Part shown: piece after piece, positions 37,801 to 46,507 of the stretch
Position numbering within the stretch: position 1 is the first letter of the stretch
How the letters are laid out: each line of letters begins with the position of its first letter
Source: Paragonimus skrjabini miyazakii
Lineage: Eukaryota; Platyhelminthes; Trematoda; Plagiorchiida; Troglotrematidae
Reading direction: 5' to 3'
Length of the DNA: 64,000 bases
Assembly (NCBI GenBank): GCA_014338405.1
Contig: JTDE01002330.1
Span: 3,024-67,023, forward strand
Program-made: the position numbers and the translations under genes
The notes under the pieces: model-generated
The model's input: the letters and a program-made list of their open reading frames with translations, nothing else
Told to the model about the DNA's origin: nothing
The model's database searches: none

Positions 37801-40800
37801 CGATTAATATGTAATTGATCAGTGATATTTCTGCTGATCATTTTCGCTCTTGCATTAAACACTGAAGTTAGTCATTTATACGCGACAGTGTATCTCACAG
37901 CCTAAACTCGCCATTATTTGTGCGACCTCCGTTTAACAATCAAAATCAGGGAAGAAACCTATCACATTGTATAAGTAGGTATTGTCCCAAACTTCATCGT
38001 TTACGATCAAGCGAACCAACTGTAGTTTCAGTGACACTCTATGAGCTCCTAATATTTCTAGTGTTAAGCTGAATTGCCCAGATGTCGTTATGTACTGAGG
38101 CAATCAGTTAAAATATTGGATCACCATATTTTCCACGATTGCATTCACTTTTAGAAGGAGTTTTGCAGCAAAGTAACTGGCTGAATAAAGACATGGTGCT
38201 CTTCTGAATGCGCGCGACGAAGAGACAATATTTAGGCTACGTAGGACGCCTGGTCACAATTCTGATACTGAGTACAGTTGGTATAAAAGTACTTAACCGT
38301 CAATTCCAAATTATTTAACTGAGGATTCCCTACGATTGAGGAACTTAAAGTGAACATATATTCTGACAGATATCGTGTACTACGTATAAAGAGGAACCGA
38401 AGCGTTCATTTGCTTCCGTTTCCAATCTAACTTGCACATTATTCGATTCATTCTGATATGAAAGTGGTGCACTAAGCAAACAGATATAAGTAGGACATTA
38501 CCATATGTATCGTCCGCTGAAACAGAAAGGAGCATATTATCTGGGAAATCACTACCTCGGTCAGACAAAATGGTCTATTCCTAAATAACAATGCTTGAAT
38601 AAGCTATCCAAATTGAACATTTGAACAAAAATTTTTTGGCTACTGACACTCGAATATATTCGTACTGGACCCTTGAGTTAATCAAATCAGAGTGGAACCC
38701 TGTTAAAATTTGCATTTATTTGTGGTTGAACAGTACTCACACTTGATCTTAACCTTCGTATTCATGCAGGCTTTCAAGATAGCCTGTTTCAAAAAGAACT
38801 GAATTCGCATTTACTTGTTATAGTTTGAAGACACTGTATATTTTCCCCAAGGTCAAGATCAGAATACCTGTTGTGTAGTCCTGAGGTGACTATGCTGACA
38901 ATGATGGCACAGGTTTTGCATTAGTCAAAACATAATCATCCTGTCCGAGTGTTCAAACATTTATGAGTTAAGCAGACGCTGTGACGAAGTGTTCCCTAAA
39001 ATGATGATAACCAAATCCGACCCTATTTCAATCTCGTAAATTGCTGAACAAACAACTCCGTGCTTTATCTGTAATGAACGAGTTGGATAAACGTTGAAAG
39101 GCCTGCCAAACTAAATTTGTTCACCATTCACTTGATTGTTACAGGTATCATTGTAAAAACGTTTTCATATTCTATAAGTCGACGGCTTTGATGATATTCA
39201 AAATGAGTATGTACATTTTGGTTGGTAGTTAGTACTTCAGCGCATTTTCCACAGTAGAGGCTTCTGGTTGACAGAACAGCCAAATACATATCCGACTGAT
39301 ACTGACTAGCTTGTACTTCAACGTTTTCGCAAACTAATGAAATTACACATGTAAGTTTGTTGATGTATTCCATGCATATGAAGGAGCCACGTTTTCTGGG
39401 GAATGAGGCGTATTGTGACTTTAATCACGCCTTGCCTCGAACACACTGGAATAAGCGGATGTTGCCGGCCTTAGCGGTTGACTTCAGGACTTTCCTGGGG
39501 ATGTTTGCACCGAGTAGAAATGTTTAATATGATCAAAATGCTTAAGCAAACATATGCAAGAATGTGTTTATTCGCTGTGACACTCTACAGCCTTGTTATG
39601 TTGATATGTCGGACAATGCGTTCGTTGATGGACAACAGACAATATCCGATGAGGTGCACAAATCATCTTCTATATGTGCACGGCACATGATTATTGAAAC
39701 GATTAAAGACTGCTCGAAATGATGAACGAGTAAGAATTAAACGGGAGTTTGTCGTTAATAATTTTGGCAGGTACACGGAATCGTCGAACACTGAAGTACC
39801 GTGGGCTAAAGAATCTTAACCATGTTTTCATCTCTTGTCTGGTTTGAACCAGACTGTTCAGAAAACCTCTATTTTTCGAGAAGTGGCGGTCGTTCAAGAG
39901 ATGTTAAATATCAATAAGGAAAGATTCCGCTACCGTTTTTCTATATTGCTCCGTTGAGACTTTTTGGCAACCTACTTCACTTTCAACTTCAAATCAAACA
40001 TCGCCCTTATTCGAATGCCACTTTCATATTCAGCTGGAGATTCTGGCTTGCATCTTTCCAAAAAAAGCGTTAGACTCGAGTTCCGCTTTTAATAGGACTT
40101 GTCAGTAATGCATCTTCTTGCCACGGTTGAAATTAAAATTCGGTTCAAGTTTTCCACAGGTAACCGGATTGTTTGTTGTACATTTGAATCACACACGTCA
40201 AGACCAGATTATCATAACTAAATTTTTAGCCATTTTCTTCGTGAATATTATTCAGATTGTCCGATCCTCTAGATAAGAGACGGACTACAGAGTTTGTTTG
40301 AAAGCGAACACATGCGATCCAATGCAAGAGGTGTAGAATATGAAGTTAATCGTATCTCCGACCACTCGACAATTATCGATTGCGATTTTCAACTCACAAG
40401 ACTGTGAAAACAAGACCTGGAACCACGCTAGTTGGTTGTTCCCAGTAGTGATGTACCACTATCTGACTCTACGTTGTACTATCTTTGTGACACAACCCAA
40501 AAATCCTACACTGACCATCACCACAGAGTCGAATATAATGAAAGCAACTATACTTTTGAAAAATCTCGACACATCAGTTACTGACCCGCAACTTGTGTGA
40601 TTTCTATATCGCATATATATGTACCGAATCAGCCAACATATTTTTTTATTGCTCAAAATAACTGAGGGGTATTTACGCCAATTGGTTTGAATGGTTATGA
40701 GGCATAACTTGAAATATGAAATCGTTTTGTACAAGCTGCCATGAAAAACTATAAGACACTTTCCAAATAATTTGCTGTAAAGTATAGATCAATTCGGTTC

Positions 40801-43435
40801 ATGTAAATTGGCTGTCAACTACGAGTGTGCAAACATAAATTGTCTATATAAAACTTCCACCTAATGGCGTCAGTTAGATGATTCAAATGAGCACGATAAA
40901 CTGTGTTCATAATGTAACAACTCTTGTCTCAATCGAATTGCCTGTAGGGCTGCGTCTGAATCTGGTCTTGCGTTCTCAAACAGTCATTGCATCCAGCAGT
41001 TTTCCTGTATCCACGGAAACGTATGCAGTGGTAGAATGGAATCAATAATTAGAAAACAGAAATGGGAAGGATACGTCAAGTTGACCGAACTATGCGCCTG
41101 CACGCAGGCTGGAAGGTGGCGCTGATCAGAAATGAACACCACGTCACCCATCGTAAGACAGTTATAGACAGTTGGTCACTAGAGAGGAGTTCACCGTTCA
41201 TGTGAGTTTTGAAATGCGACAACATTATGCTGATCGGCTGCAAGCAGCCCAATATTTTGCTCGAAAACCGGGTGTCTTTCGATCTACCGACAGTCTAAGT
41301 TGTGAAAACTCAACATCGCGTATCCACAACGAAATGCGTTACAAAACACAATTCATCGCCTAGTTGTTCTCAAAGAAATGCAATATTAGAACAAATAGCG
41401 AAGAGATGTTCAAACAAAATCTGTTTTCATTTCCTCCCCCTCTGCATTCTTAGATGAATGGCGTTTGATGATTGCCAGTAGAACCAGTATTGGATTAATC
41501 AAAACTTTAATGTATACAATCTGTCCTGGTAGCCGTTATAGTTGTTTCAGATGTAGCTTCGTTTGCATGATATCTAAGTCAACTATGGTAGCACGTAGTT
41601 TCCGTGCATCGTTGTAATTCACAAGCTTCTCAAAGAAATCTTGTCCCTTCAGCGACTTACCCGTTGCTCGCTTTGTACAATATTTCGATTTGTTTTTTCT
41701 CTTGAACCGGGAATAAGTCTACGTAATACTTCTAACCACCGGCAACAAATAGTTACAACCGTTTGGTTCACTGCTCAACTTAAGAAATGTAATTGCCCCG
41801 CAAAGTTGATTGATTATTAAGACGCGACCAGGCACACTGCATTTTACTACAACGAAACGTTGCTACTTGACAATTAAATGGATCGTGAACTGCACTAATT
41901 AAAAAAATGTTTTACTGTACTATAAAAAACGACTGATATCAATATGACTGTTTAGGTTTACTCATGTAATATTAGTTTTGATAGCAGCCAAGTTGACCAG
42001 ATGAGCCTGTAACCCAACAAATTAGTATATCGTTGAGGTTATACATTTTCCCAATCTTAAATTGGTAGAACACTTACAGTTCGTTATTTTGACTATTGTA
42101 TTTTCGGTTTCGACCTCATCAAAGACAATCTTTATTTGCGGAAAGCTGCATTCATTATCTGAATGGATATTCACTCACAGCCATTAGATATGAGATTTGC
42201 TGAATTCAAGTTGATGTTAGTCTCAGATTCACGAATAGTCGGAGTTCGCAAAATGCATTCCTTCCGTGGGTTACATATGTCTGTATATTCTTAATAATGC
42301 TTAAGAAGTACAATATTTCTGTGGATAATAATGGTCGGTAGCCAGTTTGCAATACTGTCCTATTCTATGCAAGAATCACTGTTTCAAAGATTTCGTTATT
42401 TCACCGTACAGCGGACATTTGGTCCTCCAACCTTCAGCAATATCAGGCAAGTGTTTATTCGATGTGGACTTATTATATTCGATGGTGTCTAAGTATGGGA
42501 CAAAGTAGTGTTGTTGTATTGTCCAGAACGAGCAACGCCTCCTCACCTTCTTTATTCATAGGGACCAACATGTACATGGACCGTCTTTACTTGATTGTCT
42601 TGCTACATATCCAATGGGTTCTGAAAATTACTCTGTGCCCTCAAGCAGAAGAGAAGTAATCACCAATGCTGTAGCTCAACCTAATGTGAATGGTAAAATG
42701 TGGAAACTCATAATGAGAACAACAAAGTTTCTAAATGAATAGCCGGTGATGACTTACCGAGAGCAGTAGCCAATATAGAGCACGCTTGTACGAGTAAATA
42801 AAGCAAGTTCATCTTGAGCAGGTAACTAATTTGCTTGTGTTCCTCCGTTATATGTTTTATTGGAAGATAAGCAACCAATGATATGCGAAGCACAGTTATC
42901 ATCAAATAAACCAACCGCGAAGTGTATACGCAAATCTTAAAATTACCGAGATCAATGATCATAGCTACCAGCAATCAGTGATTCGTTAGTTTGGTGAGAC
43001 CAGCACATCAATTCCTCTCACACCAGCATGCAAGTTAATGCATTTGTCACTGTGCAGTGTTCAAACTAAAACCCAACATTCTTACAGAGCAAGTTGGAAG
43101 TAATTAAACACCAGTATGCACTGCAATCGAGCTTCAGAAACATTGAGATAACATTAAATATAAGAACGTGGAAGCAGGTGCCTGTTGACCAAACGTAGTG
43201 AACAATTCTTTGTATAACGTGTTTTTACTGCTAGGTTCTTAGCGATTAAGGACAGTATTAACAACAATTCAATCAGGCAGGTGACTCGTGAAATACCGTT
43301 TCCACGTAGTAAACTCTGCGAACGAAATCTTAAGACATCAGTTATGGTTTCGTAAACCACCGGTGAACAATTCCAACCAAAGTTTTGGACAATCGTCGGT
43401 ATCACCAAGAATAATACCAAAAGACTTCGAAGCAT
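19567..43435 (-). CDS. Uncharacterised multi-exon gene with signal peptide and C-terminal TM helix
   Basis: Host gene on the minus strand; I do not recognise the product. I could place 19 exons (listed separately) totalling about 2.6 kb, or roughly 865 codons, so the protein is probably longer. Exon 1 gives a hydrophobic signal peptide; the last exon gives a hydrophobic helix about 40 residues before the stop. A secreted-side domain anchored near its C-terminus (type I-like) is the natural reading. Exon-intron borders follow GT-AG with good donors (GTAAGT, GTATGT, GTATGC). Splice phase matches across nine junctions of adjacent called exons in the 35.8-31.6 kb, 26.3-23.0 kb and 23.0-19.6 kb groups, and three near the start. 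Gaps in the chain lie between 37176 and 36401 and between 31602 and 26475, where at least one exon each is missing. Introns carry SINEs and an RTE fragment. Confidence 0.65.
19837..19872 (-). other. 36-nt intron
   Basis: Begins GTAAGC and ends TTTAG, 36 bases in all. Removing it joins two open frames in phase 0 with no stop; retaining it (36 is divisible by three) leaves the frame open until a stop at the TAG of its own 3' splice site. Such micro-introns are known in flatworms. Confidence 0.6.
19873..20077 (-). CDS. Minus-strand gene, penultimate exon
   Basis: Acceptor aaaatttctcctag and donor GTAAGC; 68 codons open: LVIFAWSKQVDKNHGLGA, ADMIIVGMRTDQIVELQ, REVPIEHHLIAFGRQNTV and MLVNESVCGYT. 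It enters in phase 2, leaves in phase 0, and is separated from the last exon by a 36-nt intron. The other two frames close early. Confidence 0.7.
23027..23247 (-). CDS. Minus-strand gene, exon with TPYWRDGVQFATPVIV
   Basis: Acceptor attatttttcccaag. Reads IQAKLKLPSESFRCDDEED, IVVDNPSTRAIIKIGK, TTPYWRDGVQFATPVIVASA and ETRYVYNVRWIRKD. The donor at GATAA/GTATAC (phase 2) links in frame to the next exon; a second donor 8 bases on (ACAG/GTATGC) would give the wrong phase. Good confidence that this is coding. Confidence 0.65.
23547..23565. repeat. CAG trinucleotide run
   Basis: About six CAG units, inside the intron between the exons at 24551 and 23247 of the minus-strand gene (CTG on the transcript). 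Length is modest. Confidence 0.9.
24551..24699 (-). CDS. Minus-strand gene, exon with GWVSTSKFMNDITNGMF
   Basis: 149 bases, phase 1 in and phase 0 out, donor GTAAGT. Reads LCGWVSTSKFMNDITNGMF, CSIPLTVLTVDECLKINV, GEQIDASDICGR. Four Cys suggest an oxidised compartment. Both phases match the adjacent exons. Confidence 0.6.
26125..26160 (-). CDS. Minus-strand gene, 36-base micro-exon
   Basis: Preceded by a perfect TACTAAC branch site and a pyrimidine run ending ttctacag, and followed by donor GTACGT. Reads DVYGHYAFPQYL with the split first codon taken from the previous exon. Phase 1 in and phase 1 out. The splice context is unusually good for so short an exon. Confidence 0.55.
26268..26475 (-). 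CDS. Minus-strand gene, exon with AMLWMRFEQTVIDQLIAK
   Basis: 208 bases between acceptor agtttttacag and donor GTAGGT, open for 69 codons: QEICALSLLAYPDQPKQY, AMLWMRFEQTVIDQLIAK, NPSEVFLIEPLLRHLV and NKVQFTLSRIKENPAY. Helix-rich. It enters in phase 0 and leaves in phase 1 into a micro-exon. The plus-strand ORF over the same bases is its shadow. Confidence 0.6.
26603..27405 (-). mobile_element. RTE-like LINE, 5'-truncated 3' fragment (minus)
   Basis: Reverse complement matches the 3' end of the RTE LINE at 59330-60069: the block ctgacgagatagtgctga/atctcatcagcaatattacag, acgcgccggcgaacgg, and the C-terminal coding region ending near ggttctcgtgatcact. It finishes with an ATC/TGA-rich tail (26603-26634), the hallmark 3' end of RTE elements. 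It contains many stops. It lies in the large intron of the minus-strand gene, same orientation as the gene. Confidence 0.8.
28056..28268 (-). repeat. SINE 3' parts, two minus-strand fragments
   Basis: 28056-28180 and 28204-28268 both read as the complement of the SINE 3' region (cagctgtcgcattcccatagac; aacacccacaactga). They lie immediately before a plus-strand copy, forming an inverted arrangement. An ORF at 27926-28168 is produced by this repeat. Confidence 0.7.
28269..28560 (+). repeat. tRNA-derived SINE, copy 5 (plus)
   Basis: Well-kept copy with A box TTGCTCATTGG at 28345-28355 and B box GGTTCAAGTCC at 28389-28399, the latter close to the pol III consensus. The body continues through gatatgcactactgacgag, ctcgagtctagtgct, cgaaaggggccgactgg and the 3' end ggtcaattgtgggtgat. 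It is antisense to the host gene in whose intron it sits. The ORF 28459-28704 starts inside it and is not a gene. Confidence 0.8.
31602..31861 (-). CDS. Minus-strand gene, exon with SYMPEIWYPALAPQLRAI
   Basis: Open for 86 codons with a strong donor GTAAGT. Contains QTIVEGEVKTIEVEQADKF, SILKVVISKSVSIP, MHTSYMPEIWYPALAPQ and FRFDDELTVIKFSVYKD, all beta-strand-like. The acceptor is either aaacag at 31862 (phase 2 in) or the stronger pyrimidine-rich gaaaattcag at 31832 (phase 0 in). It leaves in phase 1. No called exon follows until 26475, so exons are missing here. Confidence 0.6.
31934..32132 (-). CDS. Minus-strand gene, exon with PRTFVPWRYGTVHF
   Basis: Acceptor tagtctgtttcag; entered in phase 1 it reads STTIPNSKALAQILANSP, RTFVPWRYGTVHFNSVHGRD and continues to a proposed donor GTAGGC before an in-frame TAG at about 31930. 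It leaves in phase 2. An alternative donor after GCAAAG (about 31992) would pair with a better acceptor at 31831. The 3' border is therefore uncertain. Confidence 0.5.
32426..32570 (-). CDS. Minus-strand gene, exon with KPFFIECFPVKNIPF
   Basis: Acceptor attttgcag and donor GTATGC. The phase-0 frame reads RADRRKYKPFFIECFPVKN, then HEIIRVHYPTCVYDYLGKT, leaving phase 1, which fits the next exon exactly. A second frame is also mostly open here (see findings). Confidence 0.6.
32843..32928 (-). CDS. Minus-strand gene, exon VIALVLLRETQQSLNAKLV
   Basis: A very clear acceptor (polypyrimidine run ending ccaatgcag, with actaat upstream) and donor GTAAAT. Reads VIALVLLRETQQSLNAKLV then EHYNLIANR, phase 1 to phase 0, matching both neighbours. 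It contains no ATG, so an M-start ORF scan misses it. Confidence 0.65.
34836..34995 (-). repeat. tRNA-derived SINE, copy 6 (minus, degraded)
   Basis: Contains caccacccacgatcaattg, ggaaaggggc, actcgacatttgctcta and cgtgccattgacttcacg, matching in order the minus-strand copy at 49 kb. A perfect 10-base inverted repeat (34837-34846 with 34876-34885) lies at its start. Confidence 0.5.
35136..35193 (-). CDS. Minus-strand gene, exon LDIFTSSYDAIEESGLCNI
   Basis: Acceptor ttgaactatgcaacag and strong donor GTATGT. Reads LDIFTSSYDAIEESGLCNI, phase 0 to phase 1. The frame remains open past the donor for 28 codons, so read-through cannot be excluded, but the donor is among the best in the region. Confidence 0.55.
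35242..35288 (-). CDS. Minus-strand gene, exon CMFYYRHPWLQKSVQ
   Basis: 47 bases from acceptor tcatgctcacacag to donor GTGTAA. Read in phase 1 it gives CMFYYRHPWLQKSVQ and leaves in phase 0, as the next exon needs. The same frame stays open for about 50 codons upstream (VSILPDSNLRRLKQFSRH and more), so the exon may be longer with another acceptor. Confidence 0.5.
35570..35798 (-). CDS. Minus-strand gene, exon with KNCEVNRYHLGEDLKM
   Basis: Up to 229 bases, open in one frame for 76 codons, between acceptor ttcggtttccag (or a nearby AG at 35788) and donor GTGAGT. Contains KFKNCEVNRYHLGEDLKM, SVRGGSLPQLSDSPDVVTMY and EIRKLFAIQAVAVEIYREEA, a helical-looking segment. It leaves in phase 1, matching the next exon. 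The start is uncertain by about four codons. Confidence 0.6.
36143..36196 (-). CDS. Minus-strand gene, small exon (NCSDCEIGENSTVYLAI)
   Basis: 54 bases between acceptor acttgaag and donor GTAAAT. The phase-2 reading is NCSDCEIGENSTVYLAI with two N-glycosylation sequons (NCS, NST), as expected for a luminal or extracellular domain. A competing frame (LEAIVLIVKLEKIRLYIWL) is also open, so this is tentative. Confidence 0.35.
36357..36401 (-). CDS. Minus-strand gene, small exon (CTVTTMPFAEQGCY)
   Basis: A 45-base exon between acceptor aacgtaatag and donor GTAATG, encoding CTVTTMPFAEQGCY with two Cys. It enters and leaves in phase 2, matching the following exon. The short length makes it a tentative call. 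Confidence 0.35.
   Translation of the reverse strand: MHRYNYAVRGTRLL
37176..37291 (-). CDS. Minus-strand gene, exon 4
   Basis: Acceptor ctattcgtcag with a branch-like attaac upstream, donor GTTAGT. Reads FRVLLDLHLWNDLSLTGI then EKIRETGNFLYTLNEEICSK. Enters in phase 1 from exon 3 and leaves in phase 0. The pattern of alternating hydrophobic residues suggests beta strands. At least one further exon is needed before the next called one, because phases do not match. Confidence 0.6.
37673..37761 (-). CDS. Minus-strand gene, exon 3
   Basis: Acceptor ttatccttcag and donor GTATGT bound an 89-base exon. Entering in phase 2 it reads EHCGLFFIASNPKNSHGF then RLHVSEIGANG, and leaves in phase 1. Both phases match exon 2 and the next exon. 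Extracellular-type composition. The intron before it is about 4.9 kb and holds a SINE. Confidence 0.55.
39995..40165 (-). repeat. tRNA-derived SINE, copy 7 (minus, degraded)
   Basis: Has gcgttagactcgagttccgct, aggacttgtcagtaatgca and a decayed B-box region (attcggttcaag), in the order of the other minus copies. The A-box end is lost. It lies in the intron between exons 2 and 3 of the minus-strand gene. Confidence 0.55.
42758..42812 (-). CDS. Minus-strand gene, exon 2
   Basis: Lies between acceptor cctgctcaag and a strong donor GTAAGTC. Entered in phase 1 from exon 1 it reads DELALFTRTSVLYIGYCS and leaves in phase 2. Another frame of the same DNA gives a hydrophobic M-start peptide (MNLLYLLVQACS) that looks like a signal peptide, but the phase link to exon 1 favours the frame given here. 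The two readings cannot be separated without a transcript. Confidence 0.5.
43297..43435 (-). CDS. Minus-strand gene, exon 1 (signal peptide)
   Basis: ATG at 43433-43435 starts MLRSLLVLFLVIPTIV, a textbook signal peptide, followed by QNFGWNCSPVVYETITDVL. An in-frame ATG lies 11 codons upstream (43468), but it would put charged residues and a weaker start before the hydrophobic core, so the inner ATG is preferred. The exon ends at GGAAACG before donor GTATTT, leaving phase 1 after 46 codons. It fixes the N-terminus of a secreted or membrane protein. No TATA box was recognised upstream. Confidence 0.6.
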
Positions 43436-46407
43436 TCGTGCCCTCAAGATTGCCCCGCACGCAAGCACTCACTCTCTTCACTTAGTCCTTAAAATCGGGT
43501 ACAAACACTAACGACTATCACATGTGTGTAGGTATTATGAAATCCCGCATCTGACCTCTGCCGGGCTAGATCCCAGGCAGAGTATAACCACATTCTTTCA
43601 GTTTGAGAATGTGGCGTCGTGCAGTGGCGTTCCACAAGAAGACTTCCTAAAAGCGGACCCGTTTGATCAGGGAACATCTTTTGATTTGTGAAATCTTGTG
43701 TGGGTGCTCTCCTTAAAGGATAAAACCATCCAGAACCATGCGGCATGAAGCTTTTGGATATGCAAAATCGCTTTAGTACGCGACAGTTTTAGGACGAATC
43801 GGTAGTTTTCATTCACTTTCAAAGCACTCTTCAAATACCGCTCTGGCAAGCTGAACGTTAGTCTGTGTGCAAAGAAGGAATCGGGTGTAACGATCACACA
43901 TTAATGGTACTATCCAGGAAGATCCTAACTGGAATTCTACCAGGGGACAGGGGATATTTTAACAATGCCAACTGAGTGGGAAAATATGAGTCAGAATAAA
44001 GTAGTTATGATTCGTTGGAGAAATTGAATAGTAGACATAACCGACTTTAGTGACACAGTTCTAGTATGAACTAAGGAAAACGTATTGAACAACAGAAACA
44101 CATAATTCGACCAAGCAAGTTTTACTTCTCGTTCAGGAGAAGATCAACAAATGGTGTCCCCGAAAATAAACTTGCCTCATGAATATTTCCCCTAAAACTT
44201 TGTCATTTTCGCATATAAAATGTGTGGTCTATTGTCTTCCGATTAAAGTGGAGGATTGGAATAGAAAATCTTTTAGAAATCAAGCTTGAGAAGCAGCAAA
44301 ATGATTAAAGCCTGATTCTAAAGTTGCAAAACAATAATTAATGGACGGTTTTAAAACAAGGGTACTCTAAATCGGATAGCCACAACAACGTGCATATAGC
44401 AAAAATGTATATCACAACGTGTGCACCATGAAGAATGTAGTTCATTTGTTAGACAGTCAAAAATAGAGAGCAAACAATAGCTAGAAAGTTTGAATAGCAA
44501 CATCAAAAGAAGAAAGGTGTCAGTTAAAAACAGATAGGGTTCTACTGGAGACGTCACATAGTCCACACCTTGAAAGCTACTTCACAATCTAACCAAACTA
44601 CCATCAGTCGGCTTTCAAGTAGTTTGGGGGAAGTTTCGTCACATGGATACCTATCCTCAAAAATATAAATTCAGCTTGCCCAGACCTTATGCCTAGTTTG
44701 GGGGAAAACCATCAATTTTATCCGACACAAACAAAAATACGACATTGAAGCTCATACATGTCAACTTAGTTCTCACTATTCTCTTATCCTATATGGAAGG
44801 AATGACAGACAAACCTTCACTTTCCGGACTTGTTGTCATTCCCTTCTGCTGGGACTGACAAACATTGGCGGCCATTGCGTTTTATTAATTTATTCACGCC
44901 GTTTTACATTACCTCAGCAACGTGGTCAAATGAAAAAGATAGCGCAAGTTAATCCAAGATTACAGTTTTTGTTCCGTCACCGAGCATGATGCCAGTCAAA
45001 AATTGTCTTCTCTACTTGACAAAACTTATCTGAACTTGAGATTGTTTTTAAACCCAATCAACTTTGAACGTCAACAGGTGGCGAAATGCCCACAAATATC
45101 CAAAGGTGCGTTTGCATTGTCCGCCAAAGAAAATGCAGTGACCCAGTGGGAATAAGTTACTACCCGCGTTTAACACCTGACCTGCATATCGAGTGCGCGA
45201 GCTAGACAAACTGAATAGGTGTGAATGTGGGGAATTGGTAATTGGACTCAGCAGCCCGCGTGGAACGTAGACCGTAGTAAAGGAGTGAAATAATTCATAT
45301 GTGCATCATGTTTAAAATAGCCCAGCGAGTGCCAGTGAGATGGACGGACTCAAAGTTACTCAACATACTGTTTGCAAGAAACCACTTCCGTCACGTTCAT
45401 CCGCTGACGAATGAACAATACGAAACGGTAATATGTAAGCCACGCTCAGAACAATGGTGGGTCGAGGAGTCGTCTAAGAGGCCATTATGTAAGACACATT
45501 CAATGTCAAGGGAAGCCATTACCCCGATGAAGTTACGGAATCCACGGCCGCATGTGGTGGTAAACCAATTGAACCCGGAGGAGAATATATTTTAAGAAGG
45601 TTGCCACTCCATGCATTCTAGTAGACGGTGAGAAATACAAGTAGAAAGTTGCAATTTTTAAAAGTGTCCATCACCTGTATGCTTGTATGGCGTCGAGGGC
45701 ATGTCGGCACACATGATTTGCTGAATGATTAGAATGAAAGGTACCACACCGCATGCCCATTACCTATTTATCCAGCGAATACACTTGCTCATTAATGCAT
45801 GTGTTGATCTGATGTGATCTATGTCGAAATGTAAATTATCTCTTGCTGTTAATCAGACATGTGTAGGCTGTACCACGTGAAACCGAATGCATTTAATATG
45901 TGACCCAGCTACTGTCGAAATATTCAACCATTATGTAGACAGATGCTACAGCCCGACCAGTTGGACAGCATACGATGCGACCAGCAACTTCAAGCTAGAC
46001 ACCGCTCACCTCAACACCGCCTGTCGGTTAACCTGTCCAATAAAATATATAGCCAACCACCTTCTTCTCGACGGTTTCCTTGGTCTGCAAGCCTTGTTTT
46101 ATTCAGTGCAACGACTTTGAAACCGCATTGAGTCTAATGATTGGCACTTGGTGCAGTAAGTAGTTCTGGTTTGCCGGTGCTCAACCGAACGTGCTCGATT
46201 CAGACGAACAACATGTAACAAGGTGCTGTGAGAATGTATATTTAGAAATCTGTGCCTTCCCTCCTAGACACAACCACGCTGTCAGTAGTGAGATATACGA
46301 AATTATTACGGTAATTGCTTCTTCCTTGTTTGTTACAAATAGAAGCAAACTGAGTAGGCTGAACCTGGTTAGACTGAGTTCGTAGAGGGCGTAGTCATCA
46401 ATATTAA
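43436..46407. other. No gene recognised (43436-46407); 5' flank of the minus-strand gene
   Basis: Upstream of the host gene's start. No TATA box, initiator or CpG-rich block stands out. ORFs of up to 98 codons (45299-45595 plus) lack motifs. 5' UTR exons of the gene could lie here unseen. Confidence 0.35.
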
Positions 46408-46507
46408 NNNNNNNNNNNNNNNNNNNNNNNNNNNNNNNNNNNNNNNNNNNNNNNNNNNNNNNNNNNNNNNNNNNNNNNNNNNNNNNNNNNNNNNNNNNNN
46501 NNNNNNN
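46408..46507. other. Assembly gap, exactly 100 N
   Basis: A run of exactly 100 N, the conventional placeholder for a scaffold gap of unknown size. Any feature inferred across it is unsafe, and the true distance between the flanks is unknown. Confidence 0.99.

Noticed and set aside
38527..38565. Small minus-strand candidate exon NMLLSVSADDTY with acceptor gatttcccag and donor GTAATG
   Set aside because: Phase 1 in and out conflicts with the exon 2 to exon 3 junction; too short to accept alone.
39128..39373. Minus-strand ORF with YCGKCAEVLTTNQNVHTH, a possible exon with acceptor atttcattag and donor GTAACA
   Set aside because: Its phases (enters 1, leaves 0) do not fit between exons 2 and 3, which join directly in phase 2; no other support.
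40340..40600. 86-codon plus-strand ORF ending in KNPTLTITTESNIMKATI and further hydrophilic sequence
   Set aside because: Protein-like but isolated; the opposite strand is also open here and nothing decides between them.
19567..43435. Idea that the minus-strand gene is a CatSper auxiliary subunit or nuclear pore membrane glycoprotein (both signal peptide plus C-terminal TM)
   Set aside because: The topology is similar but I could not align any characteristic stretch; naming it would be a guess.
45299..45595. 98-codon plus-strand ORF starting MCIMFKIAQRVPVRW
   Set aside because: No motif, no splice context, and ORFs of this size occur by chance repeatedly in this window.
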